From: Sinomonas sp. ASV322
GTDB lineage: Bacteria; Actinomycetota; Actinomycetes; Actinomycetales; Micrococcaceae
DNA length: 64,000 nt
NCBI RefSeq assembly: GCF_030908245.1
Contig: NZ_JAVFJJ010000004.1
Location: 186,001-250,000, forward strand
Reading direction: 5' to 3'
The translations under genes and the position numbers were made by a program. Position 1 is the stretch's first letter; each line of letters begins with the position of its first letter. Of the stretch, positions 1 through 8,098 are shown piece after piece. Below the pieces are notes generated by a model. That model saw only the letters and a program-made list of their open reading frames with translations, made no database searches and had not been told where the DNA came from.

Positions 1-657
1 AGCTGCAAGAACGTCCCCCTCCAGGGGCCTGACGGCAAGCCGTACATCGCCGAGGAAGACCGGATCGTCGGCCCGGTATGGGTCGGCGTCGACCAGTCCC
101 ACAGTCGGGACAAGACGTATGTCGCCTTCGCCGGGTTCCGGGCCGACGGTGTCGCCCAGGTCGAGGTGGTCGCCGCCCGCCAGAACTCGGACTGGGTCAA
201 GGGCTGGCTCATGGACCCCAAGCGCCGAGACCTGATCACCGCGGTTACCGGGCAGTCGAAAGGGGCACCGGTCTCGCCGCTGCTGGAGGACCTCGACGGC
301 GACCCCGAGTTCACGATCCCGGTTGTCGAGTGGTCCGGGGGCGACCTGACCGCGGGATGGGCGAACGTCTTCGACTCGGTCCGCGATCGCACGGTCCGGA
401 CCAACCCGCAGGAAGTGCTCGACATCGCTGCGGCCACCGCGGTGCTCAAGACCTTCAGCGCGGGAGCCTCGATCGTTGACCGGCTGGCCTCTCCCGAGGA
501 GACGGCGCCGCTGATGGCGTTCATCGCCGCGAAGTGGCTGATGGACCGGCGCGTGGTCCCCGCTCCGCCGCCACCGCCGAAACCCGAAGCCGTCGAAGCC
601 ACCCATGTCGGGCCGGGCAGTGTCGGGACGGACGATCTAGCACACGTCGGCTTCTGA
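1..657 (+). CDS. terL: Phage terminase large subunit, C-terminal part (cut by window start)
   Basis: The frame is open to the first base, so the 5' part with the packaging ATPase lies outside. The 218 visible residues look like the RNase H-fold nuclease half of a terminase: a beta strand carrying an acidic residue (VGVDQS, near residue 32 of the visible part) followed by another strand, the usual first metal site. This enzyme would cut concatemeric phage DNA and drive it into the prohead. The portal gene starts 13 bases downstream, the standard order in siphoviruses. Assignment rests mainly on position and this motif; the ATPase Walker motifs cannot be seen. Confidence 0.75.
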   Translation, partial: SCKNVPLQGPDGKPYIAEEDRIVGPVWVGVDQSHSRDKTYVAFAGFRADGVAQVEVVAARQNSDWVKGWLMDPKRRDLITAVTGQSKGAPVSPLLEDLDGDPEFTIPVVEWSGGDLTAGWANVFDSVRDRTVRTNPQEVLDIAAATAVLKTFSAGASIVDRLASPEETAPLMAFIAAKWLMDRRVVPAPPPPPKPEAVEATHVGPGSVGTDDLAHVGF

Positions 658-670
658 GGAGCGAGAGGGG

Positions 671-2038
671 ATGGGGGTGCGTGTGGGCGTTCCGGTCACG
701 GAGAAGGGCTACGCGGCCGAGGGCCGCAGCGGTTGGGCGGATCTGGACGAAGAGGCGACACCGGAGCTCCGTTGGCCGCGCAACGTCGAGGTCTACGACC
801 GGATGCGCAGGCAGGACGCCCAGGTCATCTCGGTCCTGCGCGCGGTCACCCTCCCCATCCGGCGCACGGCATGGCGCATCGACCCGAACGGGGCCCGCCC
901 AGAGGTCGCCCGGCTCGTGGCAGAGGATTTGGGGCTAGACATCGCGGGGGAAGCAGCCCAGCCTGCGACGCGGACCCGTGACCGGTTCTCGTGGACGGAG
1001 CACCTGCGTCAGTCCCTGCTGATGCTCGCCTTCGGGCATAGCTTCTTCGAGCAGGTCTACCGGATCGACGGCGCTGGCGCGGCCAGGCTGCGCAAGCTTG
1101 CGTGGCGCCCGCCCAAGACGATCGCCCAGATCGACGTCGCCGCCGACGGCGGCCTCGTCGCGATCGAGCAGCACGGCGCCGGTGCGGGGAAGCGGCCCCG
1201 GATGGGCGTGGACCGGCTCGTGGCGTACGTGAACGACCGCGAGGGCGGGAACTGGCTGGGCCAGTCGCTCCTGCGTCCGGCCTACAAGTACTGGCTGCTC
1301 AAAGACCGCCTCCTAAGGGTCCAGGCCCAGACCGTGGACCGCAACGGCATGGGCGTCCCCGTCTACGAGGGCTCCAAGATCCACGACTCCGTCGTCGGCG
1401 CGGAGAGGGCAAAGCAGGAGAAGGAAGAGCTCGGCGACGGCCTCGCGCTAGCGAGAGGGCTCCGTTCCGGCGACAGCGCTGGTGCGGCTGTCCCCAACGG
1501 GGCCAAGCTGAGCCTCAAGGGCGTCGACGGGACTCTGCCGGATGCCGACAAGCCGATCAGGTACTACGACGAGCAGATAGCCCGCGCAGTCCTCGCGCAC
1601 TTCCTCAACCTCGGCACCGAGACCGGGTCGTGGGCACTCGGATCGACCTTCGCGGACTTCTTCACCCTCTCCCTGCAGACCGTCGCGATGCAGGTCGCCG
1701 ACACGACGACTCAGCACGTCATCGAGGACCTCGTCGACCTCAACTGGGGTCCCGACGAACCGGCCCCGCGGCTGGTGTTCGACGAGATCGGCTCGAAGCA
1801 CCCCGCCACCGCCGAGGCAGTCAAGATGCTCGTCGACTGCGGGGCCATCACCCCGGACGAGAAGCTCGAGCAGCACCTCAGGACCGCGCACGGACTCCCG
1901 CCAGCGGATCCGGCAACGGCCCGCCAGCCCCCGGCAGCACCGGCCCCGGCCGGACCCACTCCGGCATCCGCCGACCCGGCAGGGGAAGGCCATCGGCCGC
2001 CCTGGCACACGAACCAGCAAGGAGGGACACATGGCTGA
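671..2038 (+). CDS. Phage portal protein
   Basis: A 455-residue protein between terminase and prohead protease. Its length, the early segment EVYDRMRRQDAQV and the central mixed alpha/beta part resemble the DUF935-type portal family of actinophages. The portal forms the dodecameric ring at one capsid vertex through which DNA enters and to which the connectors bind. The last 60 residues are rich in Pro and Ala and probably disordered. The ATG follows GAGAGGGG as ribosome site. The 3' end overlaps the protease gene by 8 bases, suggesting coupled translation. Confidence 0.8.
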   Translation: MGVRVGVPVTEKGYAAEGRSGWADLDEEATPELRWPRNVEVYDRMRRQDAQVISVLRAVTLPIRRTAWRIDPNGARPEVARLVAEDLGLDIAGEAAQPATRTRDRFSWTEHLRQSLLMLAFGHSFFEQVYRIDGAGAARLRKLAWRPPKTIAQIDVAADGGLVAIEQHGAGAGKRPRMGVDRLVAYVNDREGGNWLGQSLLRPAYKYWLLKDRLLRVQAQTVDRNGMGVPVYEGSKIHDSVVGAERAKQEKEELGDGLALARGLRSGDSAGAAVPNGAKLSLKGVDGTLPDADKPIRYYDEQIARAVLAHFLNLGTETGSWALGSTFADFFTLSLQTVAMQVADTTTQHVIEDLVDLNWGPDEPAPRLVFDEIGSKHPATAEAVKMLVDCGAITPDEKLEQHLRTAHGLPPADPATARQPPAAPAPAGPTPASADPAGEGHRPPWHTNQQGGTHG

Positions 2039-3281
2039 GAGCCGATACCGCTTCCGCGGGAATATCGCACCGGCGCCGGGCATCCGCGCCTCGGTCCTCG
2101 AACCCGAGACCGACGGGCAGGCCGCGACCCTGCGCCTCTACGATCCGATCGACTCGTGGGGCGAGTACTGGGGGGTCTCGGCGAAGGAGTTCGCCCAGAG
2201 CCTCGCCAGCCTGCCGCCCGACACCGAGGAGATCCGCCTCCACATCAACTCCCCGGGCGGGGAGGTCCACGAGGCCATCGCGATCCTGAACCAGCTCCGC
2301 GGGCACCGGGCAAAGGTCGTGGCCTACGTCGACGGCCTCGCAGCCTCGGCGGCCTCGTTCATCGCCGCCGGAGCCGACGAGCTGGTCATGGGCCGCAACT
2401 CCCAGCTTATGGTCCACGACGCCTGGGGCCTCGTCGTCGGCAACGCCGGGGACATGCACGCCATGGCAGACACGCTCGACAAGATCTCGGACAACATCGC
2501 CTCCGTCTACGCGGCCAAGGCCGGGGACACCACCGAGGCATGGCGCGACGTCATGCGCGCCGAGACGTGGATGAACGCCGAGGAAGCCGTCGCCGCCGGC
2601 CTCGCAGACCGCGTCGACGAACCAGCCGTCGACACAGCCCCGGCCAACCGCTTCGACCTGTCCATGTTCGCCCACGCAGGCCGGGAGCACGCCCCCGACC
2701 CGGCCGCCATCCTGCCACGGCGCCCGCAACTGGCGCGCGCCGCGGCAGCAACCAGACCTCCGGCCGAGCCGGTGGGAACCACCCCCAACAAGGAAGGAAG
2801 CGATCACATGCCCGAGGCATTGATCAAGGGGCTCCGCGACCGGCTCGGCATCCCCGCCGGCACGGAGCTCGACGACGACGGAATCCTCTCCGCCGTCGAC
2901 GAGGCGCTCGCCGAGCGCGCCGCACCGGCCCCCGCCGAGCCGGCCGCCGGCACGGTCGTGCTCGACGCCGCACAGTACGAGGAACTCCGGAATGACGCCG
3001 CCGACGGCCGCGCCGCCCAGGCCCAGCAGCTCGAGGACCAGCGCAGGCTGCTCGTCGAGGCCGCGGTCCGCGACGGCCGAATCCCCCCGGCCCGCCGCAG
3101 CCACTGGCTCGACGCCCTGCTCGCCGACCCCGGCGCCGCGGACACCCTCGCGGGCCTGGCGAAGGGCCTGATCCCCCTCGAGGCCCGCGGCATCACCGGC
3201 GGCGTCGACGAGTCCTCCGACGAGGACGCGCACGACGCGCTCTACTCGAAGTTCTACCCGGCTGAGGAGGCCCGACCGTGA
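2031..3281 (+). CDS. ClpP-like prohead protease fused to a scaffold-like region
   Basis: Residues 30-190 are a ClpP-fold serine protease: INSPGGEV, then the nucleophile in GLAASAAS (Ser106) and a histidine in MVHDAW (His129). The family cleaves scaffold during capsid maturation. The remaining 220 residues are Ala/Glu/Arg-rich with helical, coiled-coil-like stretches (for example QLEDQRRLLVEAAVRDGR), as expected of a scaffold fused to its own protease. No separate scaffold gene is seen before the capsid genes, which supports that reading. AAGGAGGG lies just before the ATG. Confidence 0.82.
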   Translation: MAESRYRFRGNIAPAPGIRASVLEPETDGQAATLRLYDPIDSWGEYWGVSAKEFAQSLASLPPDTEEIRLHINSPGGEVHEAIAILNQLRGHRAKVVAYVDGLAASAASFIAAGADELVMGRNSQLMVHDAWGLVVGNAGDMHAMADTLDKISDNIASVYAAKAGDTTEAWRDVMRAETWMNAEEAVAAGLADRVDEPAVDTAPANRFDLSMFAHAGREHAPDPAAILPRRPQLARAAAATRPPAEPVGTTPNKEGSDHMPEALIKGLRDRLGIPAGTELDDDGILSAVDEALAERAAPAPAEPAAGTVVLDAAQYEELRNDAADGRAAQAQQLEDQRRLLVEAAVRDGRIPPARRSHWLDALLADPGAADTLAGLAKGLIPLEARGITGGVDESSDEDAHDALYSKFYPAEEARP

Positions 3282-3667
3282 GCACCCACATCCATCTCTT
3301 CGACCCCGGCGCGACGGTCACGTTCACGGCCGCCGCCGACGTCGCCGCGGGACAGCTCCTGGCCGTGGCCGGGAACCGCAGCGTCTCCCCGGCCGCGGCG
3401 AAGTCCGCTGCATGGATCGGCGCTGCGGCGTTCGACGCCAAGGCGGGCGAGAAGGTCGCCGTCCTACGCGGCGGAGTCCAGCGCCTCACCGCCTCCGGCA
3501 CGGTCGCGGCGGGGACGCTCGTGGTCGCGGCCGCCGGTGGGAAAGTCGCCGCGCTCGCCCCCGTCACCACGCCGACCCCTGCCGACGTCGCGGACACGCG
3601 GGCAGTCGTCGGCATCGCACTCACCGGCGGCACGGACGTGCCCGTCGAGATCGCCCTGGACCGCTAA
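3278..3667 (+). CDS. Capsid decoration/stabilisation protein, DUF2190-like
   Basis: A 129-residue beta-rich protein beginning with GTG, overlapping the protease stop by 4 bases. The pattern of Val/Ala/Thr/Gly strands with the core segment AGQLLAVAGNRSVSP matches DUF2190-type capsid proteins, small head proteins encoded directly before the major capsid gene that trim the outer shell. Position between protease and capsid gene fits this role. No catalytic motif is visible. Confidence 0.65.
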   Translation: MSTHIHLFDPGATVTFTAAADVAAGQLLAVAGNRSVSPAAAKSAAWIGAAAFDAKAGEKVAVLRGGVQRLTASGTVAAGTLVVAAAGGKVAALAPVTTPTPADVADTRAVVGIALTGGTDVPVEIALDR

Positions 3668-3679
3668 GGAGAGCACAGC

Positions 3680-4612
3680 ATGGGCTACACCTACCCGGCC
3701 CCGCCGGCCACCGTCGTCGGCGGGGACACCGTCGACGTCCACCACCTCTTGAAGACCCCGTCCCTCGTCGCGCGGCGGCTGAGGACGCTCCTCGAGCAGC
3801 GCTACATCGCGGACTTCCTCCTCACCGGCCGGTTCAAGGCCGTCGGAGGCTCGATCCTCTACGAGACGGGCGAGCCGATCTTCGCCGACGACGCCCCGGA
3901 GGCTGTCGCACCCGGTGCGGAGTACCCGAGCACGCAGGCCGACACCGGCCAGCTCGCCGCGGCGAAGACCACCAAATGGGGCCAGGACATCCCCGTGACG
4001 GACGAGGCGATCGCGCGCCTTGGCATCAACCCGGTCGACCGTGCCTTCGCGAAGTTGGTCAACCAGTCCGTGAAGTTCGTCGATTCCGCGGCGCTCGGGG
4101 TCATCGCCTCGAAGGTCACCCAGACCTTCGACGTCACCGGCGCCGGCGCCCCCGGCGCGTGGACGACTGGCGACGCGATCGTCGAGGGCGCCTTGCTGGC
4201 CAAGGCTAAGGTCACCGGCCTGGACGAGGGCTATGACCCGAATGTGATCGTGCTCAGCGACATCCAGTGGGCCAAGGCGATCGCCCGGCTCAACGCCGCA
4301 GGCCTCCTGCCCCGTGAGTCGGCGAACCCGCTCGTGAGCGGGACGTGGCCGGAGGCACTCGGGCTGACGTGGACGAAGACCAACCACAGCCCCACCGCGG
4401 ACCCGCTGATGGTCGACAACACCCAGCTCGGCGGCATGGCCGACGAGGACCTCGGCGGCCCCGGCTACACCAGCGCCGGCGGCGTCGGCGTGGAGACTAA
4501 GGCCATCCGCGATGACCGGCGCGACAAGTACGACCTCCGCGCCCGCCGCGTGACCGTCCCGGTCGTGCTCGAGCCTCTCGCCGCTATCCGCATCACGAAC
4601 ACGGGGGTCTGA
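3680..4612 (+). CDS. Major capsid protein
   Basis: A 310-residue protein directly after the decoration gene, with AAGGAGAGC before the ATG. The segment TKWGQDIPVTDEAIAR followed by an E-loop-like and helical region is typical of HK97-fold capsid proteins of actinophages (compare the strand-rich 'matrix' with VTDEA). It has no long N-terminal scaffold arm, in keeping with the scaffold being fused to the protease. It should be the most abundant virion protein. Confidence 0.8.
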   Translation: MGYTYPAPPATVVGGDTVDVHHLLKTPSLVARRLRTLLEQRYIADFLLTGRFKAVGGSILYETGEPIFADDAPEAVAPGAEYPSTQADTGQLAAAKTTKWGQDIPVTDEAIARLGINPVDRAFAKLVNQSVKFVDSAALGVIASKVTQTFDVTGAGAPGAWTTGDAIVEGALLAKAKVTGLDEGYDPNVIVLSDIQWAKAIARLNAAGLLPRESANPLVSGTWPEALGLTWTKTNHSPTADPLMVDNTQLGGMADEDLGGPGYTSAGGVGVETKAIRDDRRDKYDLRARRVTVPVVLEPLAAIRITNTGV

Positions 4613-4613
4613 C

Positions 4614-4895
4614 GTGGCGCACATCGTGACTGCGACCCTGATCGTGGCGAAGGTCGACGACACCGAACGGTACTTCGACAAGGGCGCCGTCCTCCCGGCC
4701 GGCGTCACCGCCGCCGAACGGAAGCGCCTCGTGGCCGCAGGCCTCGTCGCCGACCTCGCCGATGAGCCCGAGCCCGCTTCGGGATCCGAGGCAGGCGAAC
4801 CGGACTCCAAGGGAGGCGAGCCAGACCCCCAGGGGATTGGGAGGCCTCCAGCCGCAGAGGCGGCCAAGCCGGCGACCTCGTCCGCGAAGAAATAG
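4614..4895 (+). CDS. Small head protein, function unknown
   Basis: A 93-residue protein starting with GTG one base after the capsid stop, so translationally coupled. The first 55 residues have a short strand followed by a helix with ERKRLVAAGLV, similar to the small HeH-like proteins often found between capsid and connector genes. The C-terminal 40 residues are Pro/Glu/Ser/Lys-rich and probably disordered. The family is not recognised with certainty; a role at the head surface or head-tail joint is inferred from position only. Confidence 0.6.
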   Translation: MAHIVTATLIVAKVDDTERYFDKGAVLPAGVTAAERKRLVAAGLVADLADEPEPASGSEAGEPDSKGGEPDPQGIGRPPAAEAAKPATSSAKK

Positions 4896-4910
4896 CCGGA
4901 AGGGGGCGCC

Positions 4911-5336
4911 ATGGAAGATCTCGCCGCGATCGCGGACATCGAGGGCGCCTGGCGTCCCCTCGTAGGCGTCGACCGGACTCGGGCCGAGTACTACCTCGGC
5001 GTCGTCTCCCGCGGTATCCGGGACCGGTGGCGCGACGTCGACGAGCGCATTGCCGCGGGCACCATCGAGCGCGGGCGCGTCAAGGACGTCGTCGTGCAGC
5101 TCGTTTTGCCCAGGATCGGTCCCCGGCCCATCCCGGGTGCCCGCTCGTGGTCCCAGACGACGGGCCCCTTCGGGCAGCAGGTCACCCTCGAGGCGGGTGG
5201 GGAGCTGTTCGATCTGGCCGACTGGATGGTGGAAGTCTTCGAGGGCAGGCCTGATGTGCGTGTCGGGCCAGTTTTCGCCTTTCCGCCCTCGGGCCGGTAC
5301 GAGCATGTCTTCATCTGGCCCGAGGAAGGGATCTGA
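4911..5336 (+). CDS. Head-tail connector (adaptor) protein, Gp19/Gp15-like
   Basis: A 141-residue protein after the capsid operon. The helical start (AIADIEGAWRPL, then ISRG-like VVSRGIRDRWRDVDERI) and the basic middle segment followed by SWSQTTGPFGQQVTL resemble actinophage Gp19/Gp15/Gp42 proteins, which form the adaptor ring under the portal. GAAGGGGG precedes the ATG. The next connector gene starts 3 bases after its stop. Confidence 0.65.
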   Translation: MEDLAAIADIEGAWRPLVGVDRTRAEYYLGVVSRGIRDRWRDVDERIAAGTIERGRVKDVVVQLVLPRIGPRPIPGARSWSQTTGPFGQQVTLEAGGELFDLADWMVEVFEGRPDVRVGPVFAFPPSGRYEHVFIWPEEGI

Positions 5337-5338
5337 CC

Positions 5339-5707
5339 ATGTGGGACATGATCCCGGCCGCGGGCGGCGAGGCCATCGTCCGGCTCCGACGGCGCCTCGT
5401 GGAGGACCCGTACAGCGCGCAGCAGACCCGCGGGGACTGGTCCAGCCCCGACGAGCTCCCCATCCCGGGTGCCTTCTGGGCCCCCGCGGGCACCACCGAG
5501 ACCGAAGACGCGATGCGCTCGCAGGTGACCGGCCTGCGCGACGTCTTCGGCCCCCACGGGATGGACATCCTGCCCATGGACCGGGTCCGGTTCCCGGACG
5601 ATCCGAGCACGGTGTGGGAGGTCGACGGCGAGGTCCAACGCTGGAAGAACCCGTTCAGCGGCGACCCCATGGGCTCGGTGGCGAGGGCGAGGAAGGTGAG
5701 CGGATGA
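5339..5707 (+). CDS. Head closure (stopper) protein
   Basis: A 122-residue beta-rich protein in the second connector slot. The pattern of short strands with a DRVRFPDDPSTVWEVDGEV segment is that of small SH3-like barrels that close the head channel in SPP1- and HK97-type phages. It overlaps the next gene by 4 bases. The assignment is by order and general character; no diagnostic motif exists for this family. Confidence 0.6.
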   Translation: MWDMIPAAGGEAIVRLRRRLVEDPYSAQQTRGDWSSPDELPIPGAFWAPAGTTETEDAMRSQVTGLRDVFGPHGMDILPMDRVRFPDDPSTVWEVDGEVQRWKNPFSGDPMGSVARARKVSG

Positions 5708-5982
5708 GCATGCAGTTCAACGACGCGTTCTTCCGCGACCTTAGCGCGTCTCCGAAGCTGGCCGGGACGTGCGAGCGGATCGCCGAGCAGGTCGCCGAGA
5801 CGGCCCGCAGCACGGCGCCGGTGGAGTCGGGCGCCTACCGGGATGCGATCAAGGTGGTGCGGCGCGAGACCCCACGCCTCGTCACATTCCGCGTAGTCGG
5901 CGGGGACTGGAAGACGATGCTCGTCGAGTCCAGGACGGGCAATCTCGTCCGAGCGCTCCGCGAGGCGAAGAAGGGCCTGTAG
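5704..5982 (+). CDS. Neck/tail-completion protein, HK97 gp10-like
   Basis: A 92-residue protein in the third connector slot. TARSTAPVESGAYRDAIKV is the usual signature of the gp10-like neck proteins (helix with 'TAPvdTGayrdsI', then a beta hairpin around VTFRVVGGDW). It probably joins the head-closure ring to the tail terminator. ATG at 5704 is chosen because it overlaps the previous stop and follows GAGGAAGGTG. The reading frame is open further upstream but those residues are out of place. Confidence 0.65.
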   Translation: MSMQFNDAFFRDLSASPKLAGTCERIAEQVAETARSTAPVESGAYRDAIKVVRRETPRLVTFRVVGGDWKTMLVESRTGNLVRALREAKKGL

Positions 5983-6416
5983 TGCCCAGGGTCGTGTTCG
6001 CGGACCTCGAGCTGTGGCTCACCGGTTGGCTCCGCGCCGAGCTGGCCGCGCGCCCCGAGCCGTTCTGCCGGGGCGTGTTCGTCTCCAACAGGGAGCCCGG
6101 CCCGGACCAGGGCGACGTCGTGCACGAGCGGATGGTCATCGTCCGGGACGACGGCGGGCCCCGGGAATCCGTCGTGACCGAGTCCCGGAACGTCGGCACG
6201 ACCGTCGTCGCCGGCCCGAGGGACGCACCCAAGGAGGCCGGCGATCTCGCCCGCGTCGTCCGCGCGATCTTCGACGACGCGGCGGGGACCCAGCCAGGCA
6301 ACCCCGTCGCCGCCGTGCGGGCGTCCCGCGGCCCGTACTCTGTCCCGGACCCGGCAGGGCGAGCCCGGAAGTACATGACGCACGAGATGGTCTGCGCGGG
6401 CACCCCGCTCCCGTAG
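5982..6416 (+). CDS. Tail terminator protein (probable)
   Basis: A 144-residue protein beginning with GTG that shares one base with the previous stop (TAGTG). Order (fourth connector slot, just before the major tail protein), length and an alternating strand/helix pattern with the RMVIVRDDGGPRESVVTE segment fit tail-terminator proteins, which cap the tail tube and set its end. No unique motif is visible. Confidence 0.6.
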   Translation: MPRVVFADLELWLTGWLRAELAARPEPFCRGVFVSNREPGPDQGDVVHERMVIVRDDGGPRESVVTESRNVGTTVVAGPRDAPKEAGDLARVVRAIFDDAAGTQPGNPVAAVRASRGPYSVPDPAGRARKYMTHEMVCAGTPLP

Positions 6417-6438
6417 ACCGCCCAGAAGAACCGACTAC

Positions 6439-6461
6439 GAGCCCCGTCGAAGGCGGGGCTC
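6439..6461 (+). terminator. Hairpin before the major tail gene
   Basis: Perfect 8-bp stem GAGCCCCG/CGGGGCTC with a 7-base loop, without a run of T. It lies between the tail terminator and the major tail gene. It may be a weak terminator or an mRNA-stabilising 5' structure for the highly expressed tail gene; the sequence does not decide. Confidence 0.45.
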
Positions 6462-6484
6462 ACCTTGTTAAGGAGCACAGCAGC

Positions 6485-7318
6485 ATGGCAGCAGACGCCA
6501 GAGGCAACGACGTCGGGGCCGTAGGCATCCCGGTCACCGGGGCTATCGCGATCGCCCCCGAGGGCACGGCGATCCCGACTCCCAACGCGGGCGCGCAGCC
6601 CGCCTACACCCTCCCGGCGGCATTCAGGCGACCGGGCCTCCTCACCGAGGACGGCGGCTTCGAATGGACCATGGAGCCCGACGGCGACCCGATCGTCTTC
6701 TGGCAGGAGGGCTACTCGATCCCGTCTGGCGCGGCCAAGTGCGAGCTCAAGGTCATCTTCGCCCAGACCGACGAGACTGTCAGGTCGATTATCCGCGGCA
6801 AGACCGCCGACGCGAACGGCTACATCACGATCGACGCCGGCGGTACGTCCAAGAAGTACGTGATCTGGACCGAGGAGATCTTCAAGAACGCTGTCGTCCG
6901 CCGACGCGTCGCCCCCAACGCCTCGGTGCTGTCCGTGAAGGAAGCCAAGAACACCCGCGGCGAGGTGCTCGGCTACGAGACGACGTTCCGGATCGACCGG
7001 CATCCCGCCGTCGCGAACGAGCACATCGGCGAATGGCTCATTCCGGCCACGGCCGCGGCGGACGCCGTGCCGGCCGTCACCGCCGTCGAGGGCTCGCCCG
7101 ACCCGGCCAAGGCCGGCGAGCTCGTCGTGATCACCGGCACGGGCTTCACCGGGACCGCCTCGGTGAAGTTCGGCGCAACCGCCGCGACGGACTACACGGT
7201 CAACTCCAGCACCCAGATCACGGCTGTCATGCCGTCCGGCTCGGCCGGCGCCGTGAACGTGGTGGTAGCCAACCCCGTCGGGTCCTCGGCGCCGTTCAGC
7301 TACACCCGGGGCGCCTGA
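6485..7318 (+). CDS. Major tail (tube) protein with C-terminal Ig-like domain
   Basis: A 277-residue protein, ATG at 6485 preceded by AAGGAGCAC. Residues 1-190 look like a tube protein; the last 80 (from VTAVEGSPDPAKAGELVVI) are an IPT/TIG immunoglobulin-like domain with the GTGFTGTASVKFGATAA pattern. Such domains decorate the outside of siphophage tails and probably help weak binding to the cell wall or sugars. Flanked on both sides by RNA hairpins, as expected for a strongly expressed gene. Function from position plus domain. Confidence 0.78.
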   Translation: MAADARGNDVGAVGIPVTGAIAIAPEGTAIPTPNAGAQPAYTLPAAFRRPGLLTEDGGFEWTMEPDGDPIVFWQEGYSIPSGAAKCELKVIFAQTDETVRSIIRGKTADANGYITIDAGGTSKKYVIWTEEIFKNAVVRRRVAPNASVLSVKEAKNTRGEVLGYETTFRIDRHPAVANEHIGEWLIPATAAADAVPAVTAVEGSPDPAKAGELVVITGTGFTGTASVKFGATAATDYTVNSSTQITAVMPSGSAGAVNVVVANPVGSSAPFSYTRGA

Positions 7319-7328
7319 CCCACCTGAC

Positions 7329-7366
7329 CTGGGGCCCGCGCCGTGATGGGCGGGCGCGGGCCCCAG
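7329..7366 (+). terminator. 14-bp hairpin after the major tail gene
   Basis: CTGGGGCCCGCGCC pairs perfectly with GGCGCGGGCCCCAG across a 10-base loop. No T-run follows, so it may attenuate rather than end transcription, lowering expression of the chaperone and tape-measure genes relative to the tube gene. Confidence 0.6.
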
Positions 7367-7411
7367 CACCACATTCCGCCCATCTGCCCATCACGAGAAC
7401 GGAGCACCACC

Positions 7412-7717
7412 ATGCCGAAGGCGCCAGCCCCGAAACCCGCCTCGCAGGTCGTTGAGGACAGCCTTCATTTCCAGACCAGCGAAGGCGAAGTCGTCATCCC
7501 GCTGCGGTTCAAGACCAAGCTCCTGCGCAGGATCCGGAAGATGGACGAGCTTGATGCCTTCTTCGAGGTCATCGACAACGCTGCGGGCCAGGAGACGGCC
7601 GAGCTGATCGACGAGCTCGACTCGCTCGAGACCGCCGGCATCGTCGAGGCATTCTTCAAGGCGTACCAGGAGAAGGTCGACGCGACGTTGGGGGAATCTC
7701 GGCGCTCCTCGAGCTGA
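7412..7717 (+). CDS. Tail assembly chaperone, short form (gpG-like)
   Basis: A 101-residue protein from ATG 7412 (the longer upstream frame lacks a ribosome site; GAGCACC precedes this ATG). Acidic, helical (RRIRKMDELDAFFEVIDN, ETAELIDELD), with a basic Pro/Lys N-terminus. This is the abundant short product of the G/GT pair that coats the tape measure during tail building. It ends shortly after the shift site; ribosomes that slip make the long form listed separately. Confidence 0.8.
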   Translation: MPKAPAPKPASQVVEDSLHFQTSEGEVVIPLRFKTKLLRRIRKMDELDAFFEVIDNAAGQETAELIDELDSLETAGIVEAFFKAYQEKVDATLGESRRSSS

Positions 7718-8082
7718 TCGAGGAGCAACGCACCGCACTCGCCTACGACTTCCGCGCCCGGTTCGGGCTGTCGATCTTCGACGTCGGCGAGACCTGCTCC
7801 TGGGGCGAGGCGGTGGCGCTGGTCAGTGCCTTGAGGGAAGACCCCGGATCGCACCTCTATGCCGCGCTCGCCGGGTGGGCGTTCCCGATGCCGCGCCCTG
7901 ACCTGAATGCCGCGCTGCTTGCGCAGCGGGTCGTGAACTTCCTCCGGGACCAGTCCGAGAAGCCGTGGGCAGCCGACTGGCCGTGGGATTCCGACCTCGG
8001 CCGCGGCCAGGCGGACGTCACGGACGAGGAGCGGGAGCGGCTGAGGGCGCGCCTGCGGAGCGTGAGCGCGATCCCAGACTGA
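7412..8082 (+). CDS. Tail assembly chaperone, long form by -1 frameshift (gpGT-like)
   Basis: The frame that ends at 7717 is continued, one base back, by an open frame to 8082 with no good start of its own. Slippage on G GGG GAA (7690-7696) joins ...DATLG to GISALLELIEEQRTALAYDF, giving about 223 residues. The downstream part holds YDFRARFGLSIFDVGE, the typical T-domain motif of actinophage chaperones, with ALREDPGSHLYAAL further on. The T part recruits the tape measure. Location directly before the tape-measure gene is the rule for these pairs. Shift efficiency cannot be judged from sequence. Confidence 0.82.
7690..7696 (+). other. Programmed -1 frameshift slippery site
   Basis: G GGG GAA in the zero frame (codons TTG GGG GAA). 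After one step back the frame reads GGG GGA ATC and stays open through the T domain. It lies about 21 bases before the zero-frame stop. Confidence 0.72.
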
Positions 8083-8098
8083 GAGGGGAGGCCACGGC

